Below the pieces are notes generated by a model. The model was not told the DNA's origin, searched no databases, and saw only the letters and a program-made list of their open reading frames with translations. A stretch of 64,000 nt of DNA. Source: Mahella australiensis 50-1 BON (GTDB lineage: Bacteria > Bacillota > Clostridia > Mahellales > Mahellaceae). This document shows positions 34,206-45,107 of this stretch, in pieces. Location: assembly GCF_000213255.1 (NCBI RefSeq), contig NC_015520.1:1508001-1572000 (forward strand), read 5' to 3'. Both the position numbers and the translations under genes were made by a program. Position 1 is the first letter of the stretch. Every line of letters starts with the position of its first letter.

Positions 34206-34865
34206 TTGTTGAACATACATTACATATTTTTATCCAAGGTACGCGAGATAAATGAGAGATTACCCGAAGCAGCAAGGAATATACAGCAGATAAACTTCGG
34301 CAGGGTGTTTAACGCTAAAATGCAGCAAGGACAACAAGTAATGACACGTTCTGCCGTAAGCGCACAGGTTAAATATTATGCGCCCGACGTTCCATGGAAA
34401 ATTATCGACGCTCAATCTTACACCGAATCCCTGGATGCCGTTTTTCGGCTTCAACATTTGCCAAGCGAAATAAACGATGCTATATCGCAAATGTCTCAGA
34501 AATATGATATAAATCCGGCGTTGATCGCAGCAGTAATAAAGGCCGAATCGAACTTTAATCCTAAGGCCGTATCATCAGCGGGAGCCTTAGGCTTGATGCA
34601 ATTGATGCCCTCTACGGCCAAAGCTATGGGAGTAGAAGATCCGTTCGATATATTGGAAAATATTGATGGCGGTACGCGTTACCTAAAAAATATGTTGGAG
34701 CGTTTTGGTAACGTATCATTAGCTCTAGCGGCATATAATGCCGGGCCGGGCAGCGTAGAAAAATACGGAGGCATACCTCCATATTCTGAAACACAAAATT
34801 ATGTTAAAAAAGTGTCGCGCTATATCGACGATTATAATGGGGGGCAAACCTCATTCATGATATAA
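34206..34865 (+). CDS. Lytic transglycosylase, SLT domain (Slt70/MltE-like)
   Basis: About 219 residues. The C-terminal 120 form a goose-type lysozyme fold: catalytic Glu in [32 protein letters not shown], then the GTRYLKNML and [29 protein letters not shown] motifs of the SLT family. It cleaves glycan strands between MurNAc and GlcNAc, giving anhydro-MurNAc ends. The first 80 residues are polar and lack a classical signal peptide, so export may be unusual or the start is wrong. A TTG start with GAGGTGAT upstream is the best site. The 3' end overlaps the convergent HAD gene by 34 bases. Confidence 0.88.
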   Translation: MLNIHYIFLSKVREINERLPEAARNIQQINFGRVFNAKMQQGQQVMTRSAVSAQVKYYAPDVPWKIIDAQSYTESLDAVFRLQHLPSEINDAISQMSQKYDINPALIAAVIKAESNFNPKAVSSAGALGLMQLMPSTAKAMGVEDPFDILENIDGGTRYLKNMLERFGNVSLALAAYNAGPGSVEKYGGIPPYSETQNYVKKVSRYIDDYNGGQTSFMI

Positions 34866-35701
34866 TGGCTTAAAGCATAGGCTACGCCATCCTGATTGTT
34901 TGAAGGGACAATATATTTGGCAAGTTCTTTTACGGCGTCTATAGCATTATCCATAGCTATAGGTAAGCCGACGCATTCGAGCATAGATAAGTCGTTTTCG
35001 CTATCCCCTATAGCCGCTGTTTCTTCCATAGCTATATTATAATGTTGTGCCAGCATTTGCAGCGCCTTTCCTTTGCTCACACCTTCGGCCATAACTTCAA
35101 AATTATTGGGCATAGATGCGCTTATAGCCAACGACGGTATACTCATAGCCTCACTTCGAGCCTTTGCCAATTTATCCAGATCATCATCGATCATCACAAG
35201 CTTTACTATATCACAACCACTGCGCAAGACAAAATCCACACCGTCATCTACATGCCGTATGGCTATTCGTTCTTCAAGCGGAAGCTTCTCATTCAGCTTG
35301 GCATATCCCCAAGAGGAGTATGCTAATTGCTCAGTATAGAGCACATCATTAGAGTAAAGATGATAATATATATCATATTTTTTAGCTACCTCTATACACC
35401 TGGCTGCTGCTGTAACATCCATAGGTTTAGTGTATATAATATTACTGCCCGTGGCATCGCTTACTACAGCACCATTGGATGAGATGACATAGGTTTGCAA
35501 TCCCAATATATTGGCATAATGCCTAACCGCCGCAAAAATCCTGCCTGTAGCGATCACCACCTTTATTCCTTGATTCAAAGCATCTTTCACGGCATGTAAG
35601 TTTGCTTCCGTTATATCGTCGTTTGAATCCAATAATGTTCCATCCATATCTATGGCAAGCATCTTATATTTCAAAACATTTGACACAAAACTACTCTCCA
35701 T
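34832..35701 (-). CDS. HAD superfamily phosphatase, Cof-type (IIB)
   Basis: Haloacid-dehalogenase-like hydrolase. Motif I is [13 protein letters not shown], motif II the threonine in VIATGR, and motif [13 protein letters not shown]; a Cof-type cap lies between. These enzymes dephosphorylate sugar phosphates, FMN or PLP; specificity cannot be told. The start is uncertain: ATG 35701 (MESSFVSN) or 35662 are candidates, and the frame runs up to a TTG abutting the phoH stop. The product is about 289 residues. It overlaps the convergent lytic transglycosylase gene by 34 bases. Confidence 0.85.
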   Translation of the reverse strand: MESSFVSNVLKYKMLAIDMDGTLLDSNDDITEANLHAVKDALNQGIKVVIATGRIFAAVRHYANILGLQTYVISSNGAVVSDATGSNIIYTKPMDVTAAARCIEVAKKYDIYYHLYSNDVLYTEQLAYSSWGYAKLNEKLPLEERIAIRHVDDGVDFVLRSGCDIVKLVMIDDDLDKLAKARSEAMSIPSLAISASMPNNFEVMAEGVSKGKALQMLAQHYNIAMEETAAIGDSENDLSMLECVGLPIAMDNAIDAVKELAKYIVPSNNQDGVAYALSHYIMNEVCPPL

Positions 35702-35752
35702 ATCATTTATTCTTTCGCATTTTATTTTAGCATATGCGCCTTCCCATATCAA

Positions 35753-37057
35753 CTACAGATACATAGCTCCCAATTCTGCCAACTTAGAGCGTTCGCCTTT
35801 AATTAACGTAATATGACCGGAAACCTCTTGACCTTTTAGATGGTCTATTAGGTATGTGAGGCCATTGCTACTTATGTCCAAATAGGGGTTATCGATTTGC
35901 TGAGGATCGCCGGTAAATATGATTTTCGACCCTTCTCCTACCCTCGTTATAATGGTTTTGACCATGTGTGGTGTGAGATTTTGAGCTTCGTCGCATATGA
36001 TGAACTGATTAGGCAACGTGCGACCTCTTATATATGTCAAAGCCTCTATCTCTAACATTCCTCGTTGTTGAAATTCCTGCACCAAGTCTCTACTGCTTAT
36101 ATCGGATTGGCAAAGATACTCCAAGTTATCGAAGATCGGCTGCATCCATGGGCGCAGTTTCTCGTCCTTGTCGCCTGGTAAATAGCCTATATCTCTGCCC
36201 AACGGCACCACCGGCCTGGTCACAAGCAGCCGCTTATATCGTTTCTCTTCTACAACTTCGTGGAGCCCGGCTGCTAAAGCCAAAAGCGTTTTGCCCGTAC
36301 CAGACTGTCCGCTCAATGTTACAAGAGATATATCAGCATTTAGTAAGAGCTCCATAGCAAAACGCTGTTCTTTATTCTTCGGTCTTATACCCCATATTTC
36401 AAGATCTTTATAAAAAAGCGGAATTAAGCATTTTTCTTTGATAGAATAACGAGCCAGCATGGAATGGGATTGATTAGTATAATCTGTCAAAACTGCAAAT
36501 TCATTGGGCAAAAAGTCAACATTATCTATTGATAACCGTGAATACTTATAAAAATCATCTATACATTCGGCGTTTACTTGCAATGTTTTAACGCCACTGA
36601 ATAAGGTAGCTACATCTACTTTGTCATTTTTGTAATCTTCAGCCTCTAGTCCCATAGCATCGGCTTTTATCCTAAGATTTATATCCTTTGTGACCAGCTT
36701 TACCAAACCTGGATTTTCAACATTTAAGCTATATGCTACTGCCAGTATTCTATTATCGTATTTCTCACTGCTTAATCCTATCGGAAGATTATTTGGTGAT
36801 TGATGATTGAGCTCCACTTTTATGATACCACCGCTGTCTGTATATACTCCGTCAGATAATGAGCCTCTGGCCCTCAAGGTATCCATTATGCGCGATATAC
36901 ATCGGGCATTATCGCCTATCTCATCTTGGCGGTTTTTTTGATTGTCTATCTCCTCTACCACGGCTATAGGTATAACGACACAATTATCTTGAAAGGCGAA
37001 TACGGCTTCAGGATCATGCAAAAGGACATTGGTATCCAGCACATAAATTTTAGTCAA
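35753..37057 (-). CDS. PIN-PhoH fusion protein (PhoH family ATPase, YlaK-like)
   Basis: A 434-residue protein. The N-terminal PIN RNase domain begins KIYVLDTNVLLHDPEAVFAF, with further acidic residues at EEIDNQKNR and NRILAVAYSL. The C-terminal PhoH helicase-like ATPase has Walker A GQSGTGKTLLALA and Walker B IICDEAQNLTPHMVK. Homologues are RNA-unwinding and RNA-cleaving proteins, implicated in RNA turnover and stress. The architecture is complete. It is followed by the HAD gene with no gap. Confidence 0.92.
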   Translation of the reverse strand: MTKIYVLDTNVLLHDPEAVFAFQDNCVVIPIAVVEEIDNQKNRQDEIGDNARCISRIMDTLRARGSLSDGVYTDSGGIIKVELNHQSPNNLPIGLSSEKYDNRILAVAYSLNVENPGLVKLVTKDINLRIKADAMGLEAEDYKNDKVDVATLFSGVKTLQVNAECIDDFYKYSRLSIDNVDFLPNEFAVLTDYTNQSHSMLARYSIKEKCLIPLFYKDLEIWGIRPKNKEQRFAMELLLNADISLVTLSGQSGTGKTLLALAAGLHEVVEEKRYKRLLVTRPVVPLGRDIGYLPGDKDEKLRPWMQPIFDNLEYLCQSDISSRDLVQEFQQRGMLEIEALTYIRGRTLPNQFIICDEAQNLTPHMVKTIITRVGEGSKIIFTGDPQQIDNPYLDISSNGLTYLIDHLKGQEVSGHITLIKGERSKLAELGAMYL

Positions 37058-37283
37058 ACAGCATCCTCCTTTGCTACATCTATCTATTGTTATGATAACA
37101 AATTATTATGCTCAACGAGTTAAATCTATGTTAATTTTTATGGGCATAGCTTAACATAAATTTTACAGAATCTTAATCGTATACATCTTCATTTGAAATA
37201 CGTTTTGTATTATAATTGAATTACTGCTTGGCTACCAATAAACGCAAGTGCTTAAGCAATAATGATAAAAAGGAATTTTTGCG

Positions 37284-39062
37284 ATGAAAGATGATCCGAC
37301 TATGGATATCCGCGATGAATTCAAACATATAATAAGCCAAAAAAATATAAGGACGGTGTTTCAGCCGATAGTATCACTTGTTAATGCCCAAATAATAGGA
37401 TATGAAGCGTTAAGTAGAGGGCCCTACGGTTCATCATTGGAAACCCCCAGAGAACTCTTTAGCGTTGCCCAGCAATTGGACATGCTATGGGAGCTTGAAT
37501 TATTGTGCCGTACGCTGGCCATGGAAAGAGCAGCAAGCATTTTATCGAATAGCATATTATTTCTCAACGTAGACCCTAACATCATAAAAGATGAGAACTT
37601 TAAAAAAGGATTTACTCATGAAATATTAAAGCAATACGGTCTCTCGCTTCAAAATCTCATATTTGAGATAACCGAAAAAACAGCTATAGAGGATTTGAAA
37701 AATTTCCGATCTATTTTAGATCACTATAAGAGCCAAGGCTACAAGATTGCTATAGATGATACTGGCGCCGGTTACTCTGGCCTGACGCTGCTGGCCGAAA
37801 CGCATCCTCAGTATATAAAAATCGATATGGAGCTGGTCAGGAACATAGATAAGGATTCCTTAAGGCAAGCGTTGATGAAGACATTCCATCAATTTTCCAT
37901 AGTAACAGGCATAAAGATAATAGCTGAGGGCATAGAGACATTAGATGAGCTCAATTGTCTCATAGATATAGGTATAGAATACGGTCAAGGATACTTGCTC
38001 CAAAGGCCATCAGAGGGATTTTTGAGGCTATCGCCAAATATAAAAGAGGCTATTTTAAGACGCAATCAGCAAAGACGCAGCTTTTATTCCAATACACCAA
38101 AATTTATATCTATAGGAGAGATCATGCGTCAGGACCCGCCTATATACATTACAACTACCGGTACAGAGGCAAATAACATATTCAAGCGCAACCCTAACAT
38201 ACAGGGCTTGGCTGTAACCAGCAATGCTAAACCGGTTGGATTATTGATGAGAGAACGTTTTTTTGCTCAGATAGCCAATCCGTATGGCACCGCTATATTT
38301 ATGAAACGACCGGTAACGTTGCTGATGGACCCTCATCCGTTGATAGTAGATTATGATATGCCTTTGGACCAAGTATCGCGTCTAGCTACCAATAGGCATG
38401 AAGATCATCTGTACGATTATATCATAGTAACCAAAAATAAGCATTATTGTGGTATTGTTACAATAAAGGATTTATTGGATCGCACTACGCAGATAGAATT
38501 GAATATGGCCAAACATTGCAATCCCTTAACCGGTCTACCCGGCAATATGATAATAGAGGAAAACTTGAAGATAATCGTAGATGATAACGTGCCGTTTGCT
38601 GTATTGTATATAGATATAGATAACTTCAAGGAGTACAACGACGTTTACGGTTTTGAAAACGGCGACAAAGCCCTTTTGATGACAGCCGATATCATAAATA
38701 GGGCGCTAAGCGATGAGATAATGCCCAACGCCTTCATAGGACATATAGGCGGCGATGATTTCATTGCGATAATACATGATACGGAACATATCGAAACGAT
38801 ATGCCAGCATATCATAAAGACTTTTGATTCTAATGTAAAAGACCTTTATACCGAAGATGATAAGCGTAAAGGTTATATAGTAACCAAGAATCGATATGGC
38901 ATAGAGGAGCAGTTCCCGTTGATGAGCCTTTCGGTAGCAGTCGCAACCAACAAAGATAGGTGCTATACCAGCGTGGAGAATTTAAGCGAAGTAGCCAGCA
39001 GTGTGAAGAAATTATGCAAGAAATGCCAGGGAAGCTGCTATATAATCGATCAGGTGTCATGA
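37284..39062 (+). CDS. EAL-CBS-GGDEF cyclic-di-GMP signalling protein
   Basis: A 592-residue soluble protein. The EAL phosphodiesterase domain (about 15-255) has YEALSRG, LNVDPNII, FEITEKTAIED, AIDDTGAGYSG, KIDMELV, AEGIETLDEL and GYGQGYLLQRP, so the metal and catalytic residues appear intact. A CBS pair (about 270-405) may bind adenine nucleotides. The C-terminal GGDEF domain (about 420-592) reads GGDDF at 489-493 and lacks an RxxD inhibitory site just before it, so its cyclase activity is doubtful. It probably breaks c-di-GMP under control of the CBS and GGDEF domains. ATG follows AAAGGAA. It overlaps the convergent mrnC by 6 bases. Confidence 0.92.
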   Translation: MKDDPTMDIRDEFKHIISQKNIRTVFQPIVSLVNAQIIGYEALSRGPYGSSLETPRELFSVAQQLDMLWELELLCRTLAMERAASILSNSILFLNVDPNIIKDENFKKGFTHEILKQYGLSLQNLIFEITEKTAIEDLKNFRSILDHYKSQGYKIAIDDTGAGYSGLTLLAETHPQYIKIDMELVRNIDKDSLRQALMKTFHQFSIVTGIKIIAEGIETLDELNCLIDIGIEYGQGYLLQRPSEGFLRLSPNIKEAILRRNQQRRSFYSNTPKFISIGEIMRQDPPIYITTTGTEANNIFKRNPNIQGLAVTSNAKPVGLLMRERFFAQIANPYGTAIFMKRPVTLLMDPHPLIVDYDMPLDQVSRLATNRHEDHLYDYIIVTKNKHYCGIVTIKDLLDRTTQIELNMAKHCNPLTGLPGNMIIEENLKIIVDDNVPFAVLYIDIDNFKEYNDVYGFENGDKALLMTADIINRALSDEIMPNAFIGHIGGDDFIAIIHDTEHIETICQHIIKTFDSNVKDLYTEDDKRKGYIVTKNRYGIEEQFPLMSLSVAVATNKDRCYTSVENLSEVASSVKKLCKKCQGSCYIIDQVS

Positions 39063-39467
39063 TATACTATCATCGCTTAAGCATAGCTCCAACAGGTATT
39101 TTAGCCTATCATATTCTCCCTTTAGATATAGATAACCGATTAAAGCTTCAAATCCAGTGGCATATCTGTATTGTATTGGACTAGTATGGCGCGGCACGTT
39201 GCTCGACTTTGTATTACGGCCGCGCCTTACTATATCGATTTCTTGCTCGTTCAGCATGCCTTCCAGGCGCTTAAGCATTTCTGCCTGGGCTTTGGCATTA
39301 ACCAGAGCCACTGTTTTTTTATTGAGTTCATGTGGTGATATATCATATCGCGTTACCATATACGTGCGAACGAAAAGCTCGTATACGGCATCGCCTATAT
39401 ATGCCAGCGTTGACGGTGACATATCATGCCGGCAACGCTCCAACCTACTCGTTATATTCTCTTCCAT
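39057..39467 (-). CDS. mrnC: Mini-ribonuclease 3
   Basis: A 136-residue RNase III catalytic domain without a double-stranded-RNA-binding domain. It is involved in 23S rRNA 3' maturation in Firmicutes. Signature [18 protein letters not shown] near the N-terminus holds the metal-binding acid, and [16 protein letters not shown] lies near the end. It overlaps cysS by 16 bases, the standard cysS-mrnC arrangement. Confidence 0.95.
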   Translation of the reverse strand: MEENITSRLERCRHDMSPSTLAYIGDAVYELFVRTYMVTRYDISPHELNKKTVALVNAKAQAEMLKRLEGMLNEQEIDIVRRGRNTKSSNVPRHTSPIQYRYATGFEALIGYLYLKGEYDRLKYLLELCLSDDSIS

Positions 39468-40855
39468 CTTACGCCCTGCGGTGTATCTTCCAGCACTATA
39501 CCCATCGCCTTTAATTCATCTCTTATCCTATCAGCGGTAGCCCAATCTCGGTTAGCTCTGGCTTGCTGGCGCTTTTGTATCATCTGTTCTATCTCATTAT
39601 CCAATTGTGAACAGGCGCTATCTTTGTAAAGCAATCCCATGACGCCGGTCAATTCCTTAAGCATATCCGATGCCTCGGAGGCGAATTCTGCTGAAGCACC
39701 ATCGGCCATAAGTATATTAACGTCTTTTGCCAAATCGAATATAACGCCCATAGCGCTAGCTGTATTCATATCGTCGTCCATAGCCTCGATAAACTTTTGC
39801 CTATATCTGGGCATATCATTTATAAATGCCCGTTCCTGCTCCGATACAGCGCTTATATCGCTGCTATTTTTTATATCTTCCAGTCGGAATTTAACATTAT
39901 ACAACCTAGCCAAAGCGTTCTTGGCTTGCTCCAGCAATTGATGGCTGAAATTTATCGGGCTGCGGTAATGGGATAACAGCATGAATATGCGCACTGTTTC
40001 AAGGTCATATTCCTTGGATATATCCCGCACTGTAAAGAAATTGCCCAGCGACTTGGACATTTTCTGACCATCGACGTTTATATAACCATTATGCAACCAA
40101 AATCGCGCCAAGGGCTTGCCAGTTAAGGACTCGCTCTGGGCTATTTCGTTCTCATGATGCGGAAAGATCAGGTCCTGACCACCGCCGTGTATATCTATAG
40201 TATCACCTAAATATTTCATAGACATAACAGAACATTCCATATGCCATCCGGGACGCCCCATGCCCCACGGGCTATCCCATGCAGGTTCTCCGGGCTTTTG
40301 AGCTTTCCACAATACGAAATCCATCGGATTACGTTTGCTTTCGTTAACCTCCACGCGAGCCCCGGCTTCTATCTCATTAAAATCTTGGTGAGACAGTTTA
40401 CCATATTGGGGAAACTTCGATGTATCAAAATATACGTTTCCATCTACAACATATGCCACACCCTTATCGATTAATTTTTTTATAAACTCGATCATATCGG
40501 TTATATGCTCGGTAGCCCGTGGATGAACATCCGCCGGCCGTATATTTAGGCCCTTTGCGTCCACGAAATATTCCTGTATAAATCTATCGCCTAGCTCTTT
40601 TACGGTAATGCCCTCTTGGTTGGCGCGCTTTATCATTTTATCGTCAATATCGGTAAAATTCTGAACGTATTTCACTTTATAACCGCGATACTCAAGATAG
40701 CGCCTCAACGTGTCGAATACCACCAGCGGCCTGGCGTTGCCTATATGAAAATAATCATATACGGTGGGACCGCACACATACATCGTTACTGTATTATCGT
40801 TTAACGGTTCAAATATTTCCTGCTTCCTTGTCAGCGTATTGTATAGCCTTACCAT
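39452..40855 (-). CDS. cysS: Cysteine--tRNA ligase
   Basis: Class I synthetase of 467 residues. Motifs: [19 protein letters not shown] (zinc Cys and HIGH-type), zinc ligands in WHMECSVMS and [14 protein letters not shown], and [14 protein letters not shown]. The ATG has AGAGGTAAAA upstream. The 5' end overlaps cysE by 47 bases and the 3' end overlaps mrnC by 16, giving a tightly nested operon controlled by the T-box leader upstream of cysE. Confidence 0.97.
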   Translation of the reverse strand: MVRLYNTLTRKQEIFEPLNDNTVTMYVCGPTVYDYFHIGNARPLVVFDTLRRYLEYRGYKVKYVQNFTDIDDKMIKRANQEGITVKELGDRFIQEYFVDAKGLNIRPADVHPRATEHITDMIEFIKKLIDKGVAYVVDGNVYFDTSKFPQYGKLSHQDFNEIEAGARVEVNESKRNPMDFVLWKAQKPGEPAWDSPWGMGRPGWHMECSVMSMKYLGDTIDIHGGGQDLIFPHHENEIAQSESLTGKPLARFWLHNGYINVDGQKMSKSLGNFFTVRDISKEYDLETVRIFMLLSHYRSPINFSHQLLEQAKNALARLYNVKFRLEDIKNSSDISAVSEQERAFINDMPRYRQKFIEAMDDDMNTASAMGVIFDLAKDVNILMADGASAEFASEASDMLKELTGVMGLLYKDSACSQLDNEIEQMIQKRQQARANRDWATADRIRDELKAMGIVLEDTPQGVRWKRI

Positions 40856-41510
40856 CTTGTTTTACCTCTAACTCTGCTATCCTTTCTTCAAGTATTTTTA
40901 ATTTATTCATCAAATAGTTTATATCATTCAGCATGGGATCAGGTAAATGTATCTGATCCATGTCGCATTGGCTTGCAGTAGCATCAACGCGCATATTATC
41001 CCTTCTTACTATGCGTCCCGGTACACCCACAACCGTGCAGTTGGGCGGAACATCCTTTAATACTACGGCACCCGCACCGATTTTGCAATTATCTCCTATC
41101 TTTATAGGCCCTAACACCTTAGCTCCAGCGCTTATCATCACATTGTTGCCTATTGTGGGATGCCTCTTGCCCTTGTCTTTGCCGGTACCCCCTAGTGTAG
41201 CCCCCTGATATATAAGCACATCATCGCCTATTTCTGTAGTTTCTCCTATAACCACGCCCATTCCGTGGTCTATAAACAACCTCTCGCCTATTTTAGCCCC
41301 CGGATGGATCTCTATCCCGGTGAAAAACCTGCTGGTCTGCGAAATAAGCCTCGCGAGCAAAAACCAACCATGCCTATAGAAGAAATGCGCTATGCGATGC
41401 ATAAGCACAGCCCAAAAGCTGGGATAGCACAGCACTACTTCCAGAGCATTTCTGGCTGCGGGGTCACGATCCAATATTCCCCTTATATCGCTGCTCAAGC
41501 GTTTAAACAT
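40809..41510 (-). CDS. cysE: Serine O-acetyltransferase
   Basis: Makes O-acetylserine from serine and acetyl-CoA for cysteine synthesis. The 233 residues have an N-terminal helical part ([30 protein letters not shown]) and the hexapeptide beta-helix ([43 protein letters not shown]). It belongs to the short, EpsC-like group. The gene is first in cysE-cysS-mrnC and follows a cysteine T-box. GGGGAG lies 5 bases before the ATG. Confidence 0.96.
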   Translation of the reverse strand: MFKRLSSDIRGILDRDPAARNALEVVLCYPSFWAVLMHRIAHFFYRHGWFLLARLISQTSRFFTGIEIHPGAKIGERLFIDHGMGVVIGETTEIGDDVLIYQGATLGGTGKDKGKRHPTIGNNVMISAGAKVLGPIKIGDNCKIGAGAVVLKDVPPNCTVVGVPGRIVRRDNMRVDATASQCDMDQIHLPDPMLNDINYLMNKLKILEERIAELEVKQDGKAIQYADKEAGNI

Positions 41511-41531
41511 AAATACTCCCCTCCATACACC

Positions 41532-41804
41532 AAAAAACCTCCATCTCTTTCAGAGACGAAGGCTCGCGGTTCCACTCTGTTTGAATACGCTATACTATAT
41601 CGCTGTATTCCACTCATGTAGCATTAACGCTGCCAAACGGTTTACCCTACTGCAATTTCGGGCAACGGCTCCCGAGCGCACAGGATATAGGCTCATGCCG
41701 ATGCCGCTCTCAGCCGGTGACGGCATCTCTCTGTGACTGCTTTTATATCCATCTGCCCGTTCAACGCCTTTACAAATTCCAAGCAAAGCGCTATAATTTA
41801 ACTT
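41532..41804 (-). ncRNA. T-box leader upstream of cysE-cysS-mrnC (cysteine specific)
   Basis: Reading leftward, the leader has a Stem I region (about 41735-41670), a TGC triplet in the context GAAATTGCAGTA (41654-41652) that fits a cysteine specifier, the T-box AGAGTGGAACCGCGAGCC (41578-41561), and a terminator. The terminator stem is CCTTCGTCTCT / AGAGATGGAGG (41562-41538), followed by six T residues. Uncharged tRNA-Cys should stabilise the antiterminator and switch the operon on. The exact 5' end is deduced from the promoter. Confidence 0.88.
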
Positions 41805-41810
41805 GCTTTT

Positions 41811-41839
41811 ATTATATTATATGCATCACGCGGTGTCAA
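41811..41839 (-). promoter_or_regulatory. Sigma-A promoter of the cysE T-box operon
   Basis: Reading leftward: TTGACA (41839-41834), 17-bp spacer, TATAAT (41816-41811), a perfect match. It puts the start of the T-box leader near 41804. Confidence 0.8.
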
Positions 41840-41980
41840 TACTCAATAAAACGTGGACGTAAGCGTAAAAAATTTTCCTCAAATGAAACTTTTACGGCAA
41901 AAATGCGTCTTATATATATAAGTAATATTTGTAGAGCCTACTGAACTAATTAAATTAGTAACATAATTATGGAGGATAAA

Positions 41981-42295
41981 ATGGACATTAATATCGGTAA
42001 TATAATTACTTTTGTCGGCTTTGTGATATCAATAATATATCCTATAATAGTGCTTAAAGTATTTGAAAATATTTACAAGAGATATAATAAAAAATTGTAT
42101 TTCTTAATAGTTCCGATTTGCATAGTTACAGTTTTTTTTATACCATATTTAATCGTTTATTTAATAGACCCTGATATAGTTTTCAATTTAGAAAGCATAT
42201 GGGATTTTTCTGTTAAAAGCGGATTTATAATTTGCTTTGATATCCCTACTACTTTTGTCAGCATTATATGTACAATATTTGGTTATATAAAATAG
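41981..42295 (+). CDS. Small hypothetical membrane protein
   Basis: About 104 residues with three hydrophobic segments (IITFVGFVISIIYPIIVL, FLIVPICIVTVFFIPYLIVYL, FIICFDIPTTFVSIICTIFGYI). The start is placed at ATG 41981 because ATGGAGGATAAA, holding GGAGG, comes just before it. No family is recognised. It stands alone between the divergent T-box promoter and another small unknown; low G+C relative to the neighbours suggests recent acquisition. Confidence 0.55.
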   Translation: MDINIGNIITFVGFVISIIYPIIVLKVFENIYKRYNKKLYFLIVPICIVTVFFIPYLIVYLIDPDIVFNLESIWDFSVKSGFIICFDIPTTFVSIICTIFGYIK

Positions 42296-42407
42296 TCAAT
42301 TGCTCTAAATGACTGAGCTTGGCTATGTCAGCAGACAGCAGTATTGCATCCTATTGATGTAGAAATTAGCTTTATTGATTCTTAGAAGATGAAGAGAGGA
42401 AAAATTA

Positions 42408-42923
42408 ATGACAAAAAAGTTTCTTTATATAGGTATGGGTCTATTTGTTACTATAATAATTGTTGTAGCAATAGTCGCTCATATGGATACAGATGATAGG
42501 GTACGTGTATTTGAAAAGCAATATAAAGTGGATCTTCCTAATGATGTAGCATTAGCTACATTGTATGACGATTATGGCGGTGTGCCATATGAGGGAGAGC
42601 TGTTATATCGTTATAGTTTTTCCAGTCAAGAAGGCGAACAATTTATTTCATCAATTATTGAAGCCGGCGATTGGAAACGCTTGCCGCTATCTGCACCACT
42701 AAGCCATCTTATGTACGGTGATACAGCTGAAGTCGGTGGTTTTGCAAAAGAAACCGGCATGCCGAAAATCATAAACGGATATTGGAGATTAGTTGGCGAT
42801 AATGTAAATGTGCTTGAGAGCAATGATCCACAAGCTCTTGATAGCCTTCATTCGTTCAATTTTAGCTTAGCTATATACGATGAAGATAGCAAAATTTTGT
42901 ATATGTTTAGTATAGACACATAA
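42408..42923 (+). CDS. Hypothetical membrane-anchored protein
   Basis: A 171-residue protein with one N-terminal hydrophobic helix (FLYIGMGLFVTIIIVVAIVAH) and an extracytoplasmic domain of about 140 residues containing two YGG/GG turns and several Asp. No known domain is recognised. The ATG is preceded by GAGAGGAAAAATTA. It lies 112 bp after the other small membrane gene; they may be cotranscribed. Confidence 0.65.
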   Translation: MTKKFLYIGMGLFVTIIIVVAIVAHMDTDDRVRVFEKQYKVDLPNDVALATLYDDYGGVPYEGELLYRYSFSSQEGEQFISSIIEAGDWKRLPLSAPLSHLMYGDTAEVGGFAKETGMPKIINGYWRLVGDNVNVLESNDPQALDSLHSFNFSLAIYDEDSKILYMFSIDT

Positions 42924-42973
42924 CCGATATACATATATCTTGACTTTTACAGCAAAAAGAAAATAAAAATGCG

Positions 42974-43711
42974 CTAAGGTGTGCCGGCAGCAGCTGAAAA
43001 GTAGTCCTTTATGCCCATGTATATAGCATGGGCTATATCCTGCTGATACTCATCCTGCTGCAGCAGTTTCTCTTCATCGGGATTGGATAAGAAACCGCAT
43101 TCCACTATGACGGCAGGCATCTTGACATTGCGTATAACGTAATAACTGTTTGAGGCTTTGGCCTGGCGCGTGTTGCCCCTATCCAATTCTTCCAATAACC
43201 GCGACTGTATAGCCTTGGCCAGCTTTTCACCCTGCTGTGATCCTTCCATGTAGAACGTCTGAGCGCCATAATACTGTGACTGCGAGAATTTATTGAGATG
43301 TATGCTCACAAATATGTCAGCGTCGGAACTATTGGCTATATCCACCCTTTTGGCCATATCCTTGCTTTTGGTCGGAGCTATGGCCTTCTCATCCCGGCGC
43401 GTAAGTATCACCTTAAAGCCCTCGCGTTGTAGCAATCCTTCGAGTTTTTTCGCTATGATAAGGTTTATGTCGCGCTCACTGACGCCGCTTCTGCTGCTGG
43501 CCCCCATATCATTGCCGCCATGACCGGCATCGATGACTATAATGCCTTTAGCATTATCCTTAAATGTCTCCATAATGCTCGTGTATGAAAGATTCCACAC
43601 CATTATGCTTACAAGAATAGCTGCAGCTACCACCGCCATCCTTATCCTTTTAATTCTGGATAGATCTATTATAATCAACGGAGTGCTTTCCTTTCCTTTT
43701 ACCGATCTCAA
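42974..43711 (-). CDS. cwlD: N-acetylmuramoyl-L-alanine amidase CwlD (germination-specific)
   Basis: A 245-residue amidase_3 protein with an N-terminal transmembrane helix (RMAVVAAAILVSIMVWNL). Zinc motifs: VIDAGHGGNDMGA (His), SERDINLIIAKKL (Glu), VSIHLNKF (His), VECGFLSNPDEE (Glu). In spore formers CwlD removes stem peptides from cortex peptidoglycan so that muramic-delta-lactam can form, which is needed for germination. Isolated from other cortex genes here. Confidence 0.9.
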   Translation of the reverse strand: MRSVKGKESTPLIIIDLSRIKRIRMAVVAAAILVSIMVWNLSYTSIMETFKDNAKGIIVIDAGHGGNDMGASSRSGVSERDINLIIAKKLEGLLQREGFKVILTRRDEKAIAPTKSKDMAKRVDIANSSDADIFVSIHLNKFSQSQYYGAQTFYMEGSQQGEKLAKAIQSRLLEELDRGNTRQAKASNSYYVIRNVKMPAVIVECGFLSNPDEEKLLQQDEYQQDIAHAIYMGIKDYFSAAAGTP

Positions 43712-43754
43712 TATAATGCTATTCAGCCTTCTTGTCCATAATGCATGGTTCTCA

Positions 43755-43793
43755 TAAAAATAAAAACCCCCGCGGTATGTGCTACTGCGGGGG
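43755..43793 (-). terminator. Terminator of the glycolytic operon
   Basis: GC-rich stem CCCCCGC (43767-43773) / GCGGGGG (43787-43793), followed leftward by TTTTTATTTTT. It lies 7 bases after the eno stop. Confidence 0.9.
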
Positions 43794-43799
43794 CCATCA

Positions 43800-45107
<1,308 letters not shown>

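Noticed and set aside
37080-37283. Cyclic-di-GMP riboswitch before the EAL-CBS-GGDEF gene
   Set aside because: No conserved riboswitch core could be traced in this 200 bp; only a weak promoter-like TATAAT was seen.
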